Shown here: piece by piece, positions 23,741 through 34,646 of the stretch
Numbering within the stretch: the first letter of the stretch is position 1
Layout: each line of letters starts with the position of its first letter
Assembly: GCA_001792895.1 (NCBI GenBank)
Contig: MARA01000010.1
Coordinates: 496,001-560,000, forward strand
DNA length: 64,000 bases
Origin: Lentinus brumalis
Lineage: Eukaryota > Basidiomycota > Agaricomycetes > Polyporales > Polyporaceae
Direction of reading: 5' to 3'
Notes under the pieces: model-generated
Told to the model about the DNA's origin: nothing
Seen by the model: only the letters and a program-made list of their open reading frames with translations
The model's database searches: none
Made by a program: the position numbers and the translations under genes

Positions 23741-25413
23741 TCAAAAAACATCGCTAGACGATGAATCGACCCCGTCACTCATATACGATCGTCCAATTCT
23801 CCCTCCGTCCACCACCTCCCAATCCCCCGTTGCAGGCTTCACCCATTCCCACCCAAGTGTGAGCATCACACGTCTGAGGGCCGAAGATTTCTTCGTGTAC
23901 GCCCTCAAACACTCCTTCTGCCACCTATCTCCACCCCCGCCTCGTGATTGATAATACATGAAGTGTGATACGTAGTAGTTGCCGGGATCTCCGCAGAGTA
24001 GAAAGGTGTGCAGATGCGGAACTTTTGCGAACACTTTCCTCAGATTGATCGCATTCCTCATCTGTAGGACGCCAGAGGATGTCATTGTCAATGAACGCAT
24101 CGCACCGCATGATGTACGAATTCACTCACATCGGCAGGTTCGTACGATATTACGATTGTGAGGCTTCGCAGATTGGTGATGAGCGGCACGAGCGTGTGCA
24201 AGTTATCAAGATTGACAAGCTTGCAAAAGAAGCTCAGATCCTCCACATCGACGGCGGAGTTGGAGAGAGCACTGAGGTCCTCCTTGATATGCTCCAGGCC
24301 GCTCAGCCTTTTGCACAGCAAAGTGTGCATACCGCCGTCGATGTTGTACGTCGCATTATCGAGGCGAACTTTGCGGATGGGTCGGGGTGCCACCGCGTTG
24401 GGAGGTAGAAAGGTAGGGAGATCCTCATGTCTGCACGAAAGACTCTCGAGGACGGGGAATGCGGTAGCTGGAACAAAACGGGGATTGATATGTATGTTGT
24501 TCCTGTACGCATATGGGAGCAACAGATCGAGCACGCGGACGTGAGGCGTGGCGGGGAGCATAGAGAGGTCCGTGTCTGAGGGGATGGCAAGCTCTTCGAG
24601 GAGCGGCCACTCGTCTATACCGGGAAAGAAATGCTTCTTTAAATTGAGCGGCTTCGACGGGTCCTCTCTGGGCGGAAAGTCCGTCAACTCGAGGGTGAGT
24701 TGGCGCAGGGAGCCTGCACACCCGTCGAGCACGGACGACACGAATTCTTTCTCCATGTCTCGAAGAATTCGGGGCAAGGCGATGTGAATCCGAGTCAGCG
24801 CAGGGAAGTGCGGCCGAAGGCACGCGTTTGGGGACGAGGAGCGATCATCTTGCGCCCATGCCTCTAGGGTGACCTCCAGCGTTTTGAGTGATTGCGACCT
24901 TTTCTCCAGACTGGCGCATACTGCGGGCATAGATATGGCTGGGTCAAAGCAAGAGAAGTGTTCGACGTTGATCATGCGCGAGATCACCTCAGCGAGGGCC
25001 ATACGAATGGACAACAGTGCTTCTGGCGATGGCACTTCAGGGAGATGAGGTGCGTCGTCGGATTCTGCTATACTTTCGTAGTCTTCATGATAGGTATAAT
25101 CGGAATAGTAGTACCCGCGGCGCGGCGGGCGTCGCAAGCTAGAACGTCCACTTCCCCAGTTCACCGTGAGAGACCGCACCAGTACCACCAGATCGTGCCT
25201 GCACACCCGACTCAAGGAGTCGGGAGAGACCGATTGAATGAATTTCTGGGTTGCGGAGGGATTTCTGAGGGTGACGTCCGAGTAGAGGATTGGGGTGAGT
25301 GCTTGGTTGAGATACGCATTGGTGATGAGGACAGCGAGGAGATCTTCCGGGGTAAGCTCTTCCGTGATGTCGATGAGCAATTCGACGGGTAGGGAGACAA
25401 GCGTCGCACCCAT
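23741..25413 (-). CDS. F-box protein with LRR-like C-terminus, paralogue 1
   Basis: Predicted substrate adaptor of an SCF ubiquitin ligase; target unknown. Two exons, 25413-24130 and 24061-23741, join in phase 0 (intron gtgagt...ctacag) for 534 residues. The N-terminal F-box-like motif is LPVELLIDITEELTPEDLLA, continuing VLITNAYLNQALTPILYSDV. A solenoid-like region follows with spaced leucines (LRQLTLELTDFPP, ATPHVRVLDLLLPY, VEDLSFFCKLVNL, LRSLTIVI, MPHLHTFL-type segment VPHLHTFLLCG). It lies tail to head with its paralogue at 25690-27349 and both are transcribed leftward. Compared with that paralogue it has an extra Tyr/Asp-rich linker (YYYSDYTYHEDYESIAESDD) at the place where the paralogue has an intron. 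The frame is intact. Confidence 0.85.
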
Positions 25414-25689
25414 GATGGCTGCAAGAGGCTACGTGTTGTGAAGGAGAAGAGTAAGGGCCGTCCACGACTCATGGGAATGATGGCGCACGCACGTGCCCCT
25501 GAGGGAGTCATTCGATTTCGTGCAGCTGGAGTCCGTACCGGAACATTTGCAGTACACGAACATCACTAAGGTTAGCCCAAGCAGCCCGAGTCCATCGCAA
25601 CGAGTTGCAATAGCCAGCAAACAAGCACGGAGATGTAGATAAGGTAAGTAATCTTCGTCGTCCGATGGTGCAGAGTCAAATACTTCAAG

Positions 25690-27349
25690 TTAGTAGTCGG
25701 CACTGTCATAGTCTGATGAGTCGTACCAGTACTGGTACGATCGACCTATGTAACTTGAACCGCCTTTGACCGTGATCCACTTCCCGCCCTCGTCCTTCAA
25801 CCATTCACACCCGAGCGTGATCATCACACGCCTGAGCGTCGGAGACTGTTCCGCGTACAGCTCCAGACACGCCTTCTGCCAGTCCGCGCCCCGATCCGTC
25901 ATGTAGCTTGTTACGAATTGGTCATCCCGATGGGGGCCTCCGCAAAGCAGGAAGGTATGCAAGTGCGGCATCTGCCCGAAAGCCTTCGCGAGGTCACGGA
26001 CATTGCGCATCTGCAGAATGGCGTGGAACGTGTCAGCATCGCCGTCCGAACCACAGCCACGCCAGGATACGAGCATCACTCACATCTCCAGACTCCGTTC
26101 CTATCATGATTGTGAGGCTTCTGATTTGGAACAGTAACGGGACGAGAGTGTGGAATTGAGGGAAGTAGAGGTAATAGAGGTAGAAGCTCAGATCCTCTAC
26201 CGCTACGGCAGAGTTCGGGAGACAACTGAGTGCACTGTCCCGTATATGCTTCAGATCTGAGTGGTTCGGATCTGTAGCCCTACACAGGTCCACGTGTTCT
26301 GCGCCGTCGATGTCATATGTGGCGCCATCGACACGCACGCTGCGAACGGGGCGGCGGGGTGACGTCGCCTTGGCCGGTAGGAAGACAGGAAGGTCATCAT
26401 ATCTGCATGAAAGCATCTCGAGGCGAGGAAATGCGGTAGAAGGAAGGGAGCGAGGGTGGATGTGCCCATCTTTCATGGATCCGAACTTGAGGTCTAGGAC
26501 GAGTTGGCGAACATTGGGTGTCGCAGGAAGCATAGACAGATCTGTCTCCGTCGGTATGTTCAGCTCATCCAGAACAGGCCACTGGTCGGTGCGAGGGAAT
26601 AGCTGTCTCAGATCTAAAGGGCTCTCCCATGACGATGTTAACTCGAGTGTCAGTTGCCGGAGAGACCGCGCGTGACTGTCGAGCACGGACGCCACGATGT
26701 CTCGCTGCCCGAGTTCGAGTGTCCGGGGTAGAAGAATGTGCACCCGAGCTAGCTGGGGAAGATCCGGCCGGAGACCTGCAATCGTTGCAGACGACTGCGA
26801 GTCGCCATTGCTCGTCCATGAGCCCTCCTCCGAATCTACGCTGACCTCCAGGGATTGGAACGACTGCGCCGCCTTGAGTAGACCAACGGCGACCTCGCAC
26901 GTGAACACGGTCGGGTCCAAGCACGAGAAGCGTTTGAGACTGGTGAGGCGGGGGATTGTCGTAACGAGAGCAGCGCGGATGGATGGAGGATCGGGCTATG
27001 GGAGCGGGATCATGTCAAGCTAGTCATCAGCTTCAACGCCGTGGCCATTTTCCGATCTGTGCGGGTTCCGCGCATGGTTAGATCCCTTGGGACGCTAATC
27101 TACCGTGAGGGACTGCACTATGGCTCCGAGATCGCGCCCGAAAGCGCAGCTTGATGGGTCTCTAGAGACTGTGTCTATGAGCTTCTGGGTTCCGAAAGGA
27201 TGGCTTACGGCGGCGTCCGAGTAGAGCTTTGGGGTGAACGATTGATTGAGGTAGACGTTGACTGCAAGAACGGAGAGGAGGTCTTTTGCGCCGAGATCTT
27301 TCGCGACGTCGACAAGGAGCTCGACCGGGAGGGGGTCGAGCGTCGCCAT
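25690..27349 (-). CDS. F-box protein with LRR-like C-terminus, paralogue 2
   Basis: Three exons, 27349-27104, 26995-26084 and 26010-25690, join in phase 0 and give 492 residues. The F-box-like start is LPVELLVDVAKDLGAKDLLS, followed by VLAVNVYLNQSFTPKLYSDA. The rest tracks paralogue 1 segment by segment (FSCLDP, LRQLTLELTSSW, LSMLPATPNVRQLVLDL, VEDLSFYL, MPHLHTFLLCGGP, LRRVMITLGCEWL), and the last exon has exactly the same length (321 nt). The first intron, gtagat...ccatag, has a weaker donor. Likely another SCF adaptor of unknown target. Adjacent, same-strand placement indicates a local tandem duplication. Confidence 0.84.
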
Positions 27350-27747
27350 GGTCGTGAGAGGGATGAGGAGCGGTAAAGGGAGGAGGACTCCTGAGTGGTA
27401 TCAGTGACATACCCCTGACCTGAGACGAGTCACCTACCATACGATGAATCAAGAAGCGCCCTTTTGCCGTCGAAGTGAAGGCAAGCTTTAGGACGATTCG
27501 TCCCGGGAGAGCGTTGCTTCAGAAAAAGGGTCATCTGAGGGGAGCCACGAAAGCCGAAACAAGCGAGACTTCTCCGAAGCTCGCACGGTCCACGGAATGT
27601 ACAGCTGCTAGAACGAGGGAGAAGGAGGAGTAGGTGAGCATCAATTATACGATACAACGCACAACTGTAGGGACAGCAATGTACACGCGGCAATAACAGG
27701 GTCTCCCGCCTTCGACGTAGAGTTGCGTGATGTACGGTATCTCTGGC
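27350..27747. other. Short intergenic region
   Basis: Promoter region of the F-box gene (-) and 3' flank of the DUF6534 gene (-). Nothing else seen. Confidence 0.5.
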
Positions 27748-29802
27748 TCATACGGAATTTGAGTCTCCCTCAGAGCCCCCGGTGATGACTCTCAAGGGTC
27801 TGGTCTGCTGCTGACGAAGTCGGATGCGATGTCAGTCGACCGCACTGAAGACTTGACTCCACGAAAGGACTCACCATGATCTCACTGTCATTCGGGTTTC
27901 GCGCGCCCACTGACTTGAAACGCGTGTCAGCCGCGGAAGGGAGGACGTTCACTTCCGGTGCGAGCAGCTGTTCGCGCAGGAGGTGCCGCGAGTTGAGCAT
28001 CGCCAGTAGGGAGTTCAAAAGAACTAACGAAGGCGAGAAGGAGCTCAGCGCATGAAAGATTCTTTCGAGAGCAAGGACGCACGTTTACTGGCGGTGAACT
28101 TGAAGGCTACGAAGACGAAGCTTTTCGGAAGGGCCGCATACTGCGATGTATATGTCAGCTTTTGCATGTTCACGAACGAAAAAGCGCCGTCGTACGGTGA
28201 TAAGAAAGGCCAGAACCCATAGGCTACACGATGAAGGATGCAGGTCAGTATTTTGAACACATCGAGATACATTTCTGAGACTCGACTCACGCCGCAATCG
28301 CACCCGTGCTCACGCGATGCATGATCAGCGTGCGTACGACGTTGTTGATTCTGTACGTTCACGTTAGTCGGACTGAAATATGATCGAAATCGACCCACTT
28401 TCTGAAGTGACTCTGGGACCTTGCGAGCAAGAGCGCCATTGTTGCTGCGATGAGCGCGTCTGCGACGAGACTAGTAGCCAGGGTAGAATAGGGAAGCCAC
28501 TGCGTGATGGTCCATATATGAGAGACCGCTTGAAAGTGGCACAAGCAGACCAGTCACGTACCGGGTATACGATATCAAAGCTGAGATACGGGGGAGGACT
28601 GACGCTGTTACCGACCTCTATGGTCAGGTCGCGGCCTGCACGAGGATTGCGGTTGCGACTGACCCGTGAACCCATAGGACTGGTCGTCGTTGTATCAGTC
28701 ACTACTGATGAACGTGGAGATAGCAGGCATGACGCACTTATGTCTTGGCCTGCGACAAGCGGCGGTCAGGATCGGAGAAGCGGGAGACACCGCGACTTAG
28801 TAGTAGACTCACAGAGAACGGCAACGGAACAGACGACCTGCGCCAGGTATGAGCCCAAATCGATGACCATTATTTGAGCAATCACCTACATTGAGACCAG
28901 TGATAACCAGGTTGCTATGGCTCACTGTAGAGGTCTTTTGTCAGCTACATTCCCCGCAATAGAGCCAACTGAGGCACTCACGCGTCCAGATTCGATAGCA
29001 GAACACCCTGACCGCCGCAGTGGTCCGATATCAGCTGCGAAGCGATCCCACCGGGAACACGCTCACCCTCTCACAATGGCATCACCGATGCTCTGCGTGT
29101 CCGTCAAGTCTCGAGTGTAGCAGATGATGAGACATAGACTCACCGATACGACACCCTGGGCCTAAAGAAATCGTGGGAACTCAGTGTCCGTCAATCAAGA
29201 CTTGTGGGTGCCACGTACTATAAAACTCCTGCTCACACGTCAGCATCCGAGACATGCAAATAAAACAGAGGGGATGCGTACCATTCCGGTTTCACGAGAC
29301 TGAGGAGATTACCATAATCGGTGATCGCAAAGGTGTACACAACGTGAGAGATGAGGATCGTGTGGAGGGTATCAAGTGTCCTGCAAGGGCAAACGGTCTT
29401 GAGAGCCAGCTAGCGTTGAAGCGAGGTACGCGGACGCACCATACGGTGCCGACCTGACATAAGGATCAGAGGTCGATCATCAGCACGACTTGCAGATGGC
29501 ACGAATCCACTGACCAGGCCCTTGAGAATCAAGGAATCTCCGCGGCTACGGTCGTAATAGATGTACGTCTGTAGCGTGGAGAATCCGTAGAGCCTGCAAA
29601 CAGACCATAAGTGGTCAGCTACATTCATCAATCGCGGCACAAGGGTGCATACCATGCTGCGAGAATGTTCCCTACGACGCTGCGGGCATGAGCAGCGCAC
29701 CGTGCCGAAACTACAGAGAGCTCACTCACCAATGAGTAGGGAACCGTATGTGTCGCCTAAGGCTAAGGACGGTAAGGATTGACGTGGGGTAAGTGAGGCC
29801 AT
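27748..29802 (-). CDS. DUF6534-type seven-helix membrane protein 1
   Basis: Member of a large agaricomycete family of multi-pass membrane proteins of unknown function. The start at 29802 gives MASLTPRQSLPSLALGDTYG and SLLIG. Small exons then follow: VVGNILAAW; LYGFSTLQTYIYYDRSRGDS; LDTLHTILISHVVYTFAITD with YGNLLSLVKPEW; DTQSIGDAIVR; VFCYRIWTR; SNLVITGLN; VIDLGSYLAQVVCSVAVL; ATSLVADALIAATMALLLAR; INNVVRTLIMHRVSTGAIA; ALPKSFVFVAFKF; and LNSLLAMLNSRHLLREQLL. The last exon ends RVITGGSEGDSNSV with the stop at 27748-27750. Nearly every junction has a GT(G/A) donor and an AG acceptor, although I have not verified phase at all of them. No catalytic motif. The array of mobile elements starts about 0.7 kb upstream of its start. 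Confidence 0.75.
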
Positions 29803-30490
29803 GTAAAGAGCGTGGAGGAAGAATGGAAGAGAGATTTTCTGCATCCCGCCTTTTGAGCACATTATGAGAGGAAGACTCTTACAAACAGTTGCCACGAGAC
29901 TATCCAGCAATGCAACAAGAGAGTCTGACTGTCGAGAACTGAGTTACGGGCTTCTACGTGACCCCGTGGATGCACGCAGTTTTCCACAGCATGACAGATG
30001 GCCGCCCGAGGATGCATAGAGGGAGTAAGCTTCGATGGAAACTGATGTATGTGAGTTCGTTCTACCAACCAATTGCATAGGTCATGAGCTCACTGATAGC
30101 GGAGTCTGTTCCTCCCACCATAGCAGCTATCTTCCAAGGCCGGCGCCCTTGACATTCACCGATCCCACAGGAATGCGCAGTGACTCCGAACAGCAATAGT
30201 AGTCCTGTATACAAGGGCGTCAGCCGTCAAACCTGAGGCTGGAGGAGCTCTCACCTGGCTATGGATACCAACTTGCAATAGTCAACTTGCCATCCACCGG
30301 CTGACGCCGTACCTTCGCGTGGCCACACGTTACTGCAATCATGGGGCAGTCACTCATGCCCTCAGAACGCTGCACGCCGAGCACTGAGGCCTTGAGGAGC
30401 GAGCATGATATCAAGGGTCAAGTACTCAGTAGTACTCATGATGCATGATGAACGGACCGAACCATGAAGCGCCCATACACTGCAACGGCA
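29803..30490. other. Upstream region of DUF6534 gene 1 with an unassigned - strand exon-like stretch
   Basis: On the - strand a readable stretch (LLLLFGVTAHSCGIGECQGR, then IAAMVGGTDSAIS) is bounded by acceptor- and donor-like sites around 30.08-30.21 kb. It could be a remnant of another membrane-protein gene, but it is too short to assign. Confidence 0.35.
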
Positions 30491-30498
30491 GCGAGGAT
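30491..30498. repeat. Left 8-bp target site duplication of the transposon array
   Basis: GCGAGGAT directly precedes the first GGCAG terminus and recurs exactly at 33129-33136 directly after the last ...GTGCC terminus. Confidence 0.9.
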
Positions 30499-31151
30499 GG
30501 CAGTTGATCTATAGGCGTAGCGCAGACCTGACTTGACTGAGTTTGAATTTGACTTACTACATTTGGCAACAAGTAACTCAAGTAAACAATCAGCCACCCG
30601 ATGTTCGTACTTGAATTCCTGCTTCGTTTCTGCTGCTTTTGAGCTCAAAAAACCGGCGAAATGTGAGGACAGTATGTGCCAACAGAATGAGGGTATTGAT
30701 GTAGGACGGGATTTTGGGAACGAGGCGGAACAATTAATTCTTGATCGCACTGCCAAAAGCTGGGCGCTCAGCGCATTATGCGGGCTTGCGAGCCTCTCCT
30801 GTATGGAATCGTGCCATAACTAACACCTAAGACTGTACACATACATGCATGAGAGCTTTTAAAGAGGTTTGTAACGCAGGTGAAGCCCACAAAAATGCAC
30901 CAAATCTGCGCGAGCACGCCCTGTACCGCTGTTGCACAATTCCCGGCGCGTCAGCGCCGGAAAGAAAAATCGGTCAACCTCCCAAAGACCTCATAAAGAC
31001 GCAGATAATGGCCTTCAACGTGTCCGAGGTGTCACTGAATTAATTTCTGTTGAGGGGAGCCATAGAGAGCCTGCACGGCCTGCGGCCGTGAATTAATTTA
31101 ATTAATTTCAATTAATTTCCGAAGCGCCGCTACGCCTATAAGTCAAGTGCC
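30499..31151. mobile_element. 653-bp non-autonomous DNA transposon (MITE-like), copy 1
   Basis: The element begins GGCAGTTGATC and ends ...AAGTGCC. The left end (30499-30522) and the reverse complement of the right end (31128-31151) match at 21 of 24 positions and share TATAGGCGTAGCG. Inside are two GC-rich hairpins: CCGGCGC/GCGCCGG with a 4-nt loop at 30943-30960, and CACGGCC/GGCCGTG with a 3-nt loop at 31074-31090. Several AATTAATT motifs lie near the right end. Two small frames, 96 codons (+) and about 90-106 codons (-), resemble no transposase, so the element must be moved by an enzyme encoded elsewhere. An 8-bp target duplication fits hAT or KDZ (Kyakuja-Dileera-Zisupton) superfamilies, both known in agaricomycetes. 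Which one is undecided. Confidence 0.88.
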
Positions 31152-31157
31152 GAGGAT

Positions 31158-31810
31158 GGCAGTTGATCTATAGGCGTAGCGCAGACCTGACTTGACTGAG
31201 TTTGAATTTGACTTACTACATTTGGCAACAAGTAACTCAAGTAAACAATCAGCCACCCGATGTTCGTACTTGAATTCCTGCTTCGTTTCTGCTGCTTTTG
31301 AGCTCAAAAAACCGGCGAAATGTGAGGACAGTATGTGCCAACAGAATGAGGGTATTGATGTAGGACGGGATTTTGGGAACGAGGCGGAACAATTAATTCT
31401 TGATCGCACTGCCAAAAGCTGGGCGCTCAGCGCATTATGCGGGCTTGCGAGCCTCTCCTGTATGGAATCGTGCCATAACTAACACCTAAGACTGTACACA
31501 TACATGCATGAGAGCTTTTAAAGAGGTTTGTAACGCAGGTGAAGCCCACAAAAATGCACCAAATCTGCGCGAGCACGCCCTGTACCGCTGTTGCACAATT
31601 CCCGGCGCGTCAGCGCCGGAAAGAAAAATCGGTCAACCTCCCAAAGACCTCATAAAGACGCAGATAATGGCCTTCAACGTGTCCGAGGTGTCACTGAATT
31701 AATTTCTGTTGAGGGGAGCCATAGAGAGCCTGCACGGCCTGCGGCCGTGAATTAATTTAATTAATTTCAATTAATTTCCGAAGCGCCGCTACGCCTATAA
31801 GTCAAGTGCC
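31158..31810. mobile_element. 653-bp non-autonomous DNA transposon, copy 2
   Basis: Same orientation as copy 1 and, on reading, identical along its length. It is separated from copy 1 by the 6-bp spacer GAGGAT (31152-31157), the last six bases of the target duplication. Confidence 0.88.
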
Positions 31811-31816
31811 GAGGAT

Positions 31817-32469
31817 GGCAGTTGATCTATAGGCGTAGCGCAGACCTGACTTGACTGAGTTTGAATTTGACTTACTACATTTGGCAACAAGTAACTCAAG
31901 TAAACAATCAGCCACCCGATGTTCGTACTTGAATTCCTGCTTCGTTTCTGCTGCTTTTGAGCTCAAAAAACCGGCGAAATGTGAGGACAGTATGTGCCAA
32001 CAGAATGAGGGTATTGATGTAGGACGGGATTTTGGGAACGAGGCGGAACAATTAATTCTTGATCGCACTGCCAAAAGCTGGGCGCTCAGCGCATTATGCG
32101 GGCTTGCGAGCCTCTCCTGTATGGAATCGTGCCATAACTAACACCTAAGACTGTACACATACATGCATGAGAGCTTTTAAAGAGGTTTGTAACGCAGGTG
32201 AAGCCCACAAAAATGCACCAAATCTGCGCGAGCACGCCCTGTACCGCTGTTGCACAATTCCCGGCGCGTCAGCGCCGGAAAGAAAAATCGGTCAACCTCC
32301 CAAAGACCTCATAAAGACGCAGATAATGGCCTTCAACGTGTCCGAGGTGTCACTGAATTAATTTCTGTTGAGGGGAGCCATAGAGAGCCTGCACGGCCTG
32401 CGGCCGTGAATTAATTTAATTAATTTCAATTAATTTCCGAAGCGCCGCTACGCCTATAAGTCAAGTGCC
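31817..32469. mobile_element. 653-bp non-autonomous DNA transposon, copy 3
   Basis: Head-to-tail copy with the same GAGGAT junction on its left (31811-31816). No difference from copies 1, 2 or 4 seen. Confidence 0.88.
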
Positions 32470-32475
32470 GAGGAT

Positions 32476-33128
32476 GGCAGTTGATCTATAGGCGTAGCGC
32501 AGACCTGACTTGACTGAGTTTGAATTTGACTTACTACATTTGGCAACAAGTAACTCAAGTAAACAATCAGCCACCCGATGTTCGTACTTGAATTCCTGCT
32601 TCGTTTCTGCTGCTTTTGAGCTCAAAAAACCGGCGAAATGTGAGGACAGTATGTGCCAACAGAATGAGGGTATTGATGTAGGACGGGATTTTGGGAACGA
32701 GGCGGAACAATTAATTCTTGATCGCACTGCCAAAAGCTGGGCGCTCAGCGCATTATGCGGGCTTGCGAGCCTCTCCTGTATGGAATCGTGCCATAACTAA
32801 CACCTAAGACTGTACACATACATGCATGAGAGCTTTTAAAGAGGTTTGTAACGCAGGTGAAGCCCACAAAAATGCACCAAATCTGCGCGAGCACGCCCTG
32901 TACCGCTGTTGCACAATTCCCGGCGCGTCAGCGCCGGAAAGAAAAATCGGTCAACCTCCCAAAGACCTCATAAAGACGCAGATAATGGCCTTCAACGTGT
33001 CCGAGGTGTCACTGAATTAATTTCTGTTGAGGGGAGCCATAGAGAGCCTGCACGGCCTGCGGCCGTGAATTAATTTAATTAATTTCAATTAATTTCCGAA
33101 GCGCCGCTACGCCTATAAGTCAAGTGCC
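32476..33128. mobile_element. 653-bp non-autonomous DNA transposon, copy 4
   Basis: Last copy of the array, with GAGGAT at its left (32470-32475) and the complete 8-bp GCGAGGAT at its right (33129-33136). The right terminal inverted repeat is 33105-33128. Confidence 0.88.
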
Positions 33129-33136
33129 GCGAGGAT
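33129..33136. repeat. Right 8-bp target site duplication of the transposon array
   Basis: GCGAGGAT, an exact copy of 30491-30498. The two flank the array as a whole, so the entry event was a single insertion. Confidence 0.9.
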
Positions 33137-33746
33137 TGAGTCTCATGTCTTCCTCTACTACTACATAGTCCGCCCATCGCCATTGGCACCTTATCCCTTC
33201 ATCACGCTCGCCTTGAGTCTAATATATGGTATGTGAGTCCATGCTATACTCTCCCTATCGTTGTGCATGTACTCGGAAAACTGACGATAGGCTCGCAGTA
33301 CTTCACGCTCGTCTGAAGCGAAGGCTCGCGTGCAGTGCCCTGCCAGTGCGTGGCCACCAACCTCGGCCTTTCAAAACCACAACTGGCATCCTCCTTAAAT
33401 AAATGTGATGGCTTCGTTGTGATGTTGAGTTGCTTGAGCAGTGGCCTGTTAGGTGAGTAACAGCTTTAGGGGTGGCGCGCGAGGGCAAGGGTGCATGGTG
33501 GGCCGAAAGTTGAAGCGGGATCCACGGCCGTGCGGTGCTGCAATAGTGCACGTCATGGAGGCCCAAGAATCGTCATTAGGTTAAAGAATGGGTGTGTTTG
33601 GTGTACCAGGCCTCCAAATTCCGAGTGTTGGCGGAGGGCCACCGCGACCGCAACTAATCAGACGCGATGGAAGTGAGGCCGCAGCTTTCCGCGCATCTCG
33701 GCGTTTTCGAGCCGTTGCACAGAGGCTCATCTGTTCTTTGTTGTAG
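33137..33746. other. Region upstream of the decayed BTB gene, partly duplicated at 38.4-38.9 kb
   Basis: Blocks such as tgcatggtgggccgaa (33491) and ggccgcagctt (about 33681) recur at 38713 and 38830 upstream of the intact BTB gene. A tatgtgagtcca block occurs at about 33229 and again at about 38464. The duplication therefore included 5' flanking DNA. No complete gene seen. Confidence 0.5.
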
Positions 33747-34646
33747 AAACATACAGTAACCCGCTCGTAGAGCTCGTCGAAAACGCGGCCTGGGATACGG
33801 ACTTCTGGTTCGACGATAGCAACCTTGTCCTGATCACTACTCCGCCGATTGTCGTGTTCCGGGTCTTCAGAGGCATCCTCGCCGCGCAATCGGAGGTCTT
33901 CGCAGACATGTTTGCATGGTCGAGCTCCCGCGACACCGAGTCCTATCATGGGACCCCCATTGTGCAGCTCTCAGATTCTCCGCAAGATCTCCGGCACCCC
34001 TTCAAGTCCTCCTGCCGACGACGAGGCTTCTATGAGTCTGCTGTTCCTCTTTTCTTCGTATCATTTTTGAACGCTACCCTTATCTAGCTATTGCGCCAAT
34101 CCCGAAGATCACCGTTCTCAGAGGAAGAGTAACTACTTCGCCGACTGACACAAGTCCTATACGGCTCTCCCGCAAATATCAAATTCAGCAGCTGCAGGAA
34201 CAAAGCATGGAATGTCTTTGGACGGCATACTGGCGCGGTTTAAGCGATGGCCAGAACGCCTGAACATGGACGACATGCGGCGTTGTTTGGAAGGCCAGAG
34301 ATGCCTTTGCCGGGAGTCCACGAAGCGCGTCTTGGACATGGTCCCTCTTGCGCGGTCTTTTGATTGCCCCACGGCAGCTCGGTGCAAGGACGCAGTGGCG
34401 GCCTTCTGTCGCGAGACAGCCGACAAGCCTGTGGACCCGGCAGTCGACGGTGTCCTCAAAGAGGCGTGGTTCTCCATCGGTCAGGATGCCCAGAGAGTCA
34501 AGCCGTGTCAAGCGTGCGTCACCACAACCCAGGAGAGAGAGAATACGCACTGTCGAGCAATCCGGAGGCGCCTTCCGGAGTTCTTCGACCTCAATGTTCC
34601 AGGACCTCGATGTTCCAGGATGGGACGCACGATGACGGCGGTCTGA
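33747..34646 (+). pseudogene. Decayed BTB/POZ-domain protein gene
   Basis: Paralogue of the intact gene at 39155-40269. The BTB part is clear: NPLVELVENAAWDTDFWFDD, LVLITTPPIVVFRVFRGILA, AQSEVFADMFAWSSS and IVQLSDSPQDLRHP. The start codon of the paralogue has no counterpart; the homology begins at an acceptor-like ttgtag. The intron donor (gtaagt in the intact copy) has become atgagt. The region between the end of BTB and the MDDMRRCLEGQR segment is about 180 bp shorter than in the intact copy and off frame. Near the end a short block (cctcaatgttccagga / cctcgatgttccagga) is duplicated. Together these indicate a pseudogene, next to the transposon array. Confidence 0.75.

Noticed and set aside
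30533..33020. Repeated 96- and 64-codon frames of the tandem array as genes
   Set aside because: They lie inside a mobile element with inverted repeats, have no recognisable domain, and overlap an equally long frame on the other strand.
30491..33136. Tandem array as a CRISPR array or satellite
   Set aside because: Units are 653 bp without short repeats and variable spacers. Terminal inverted repeats and target duplications identify a transposon, not a classical satellite.
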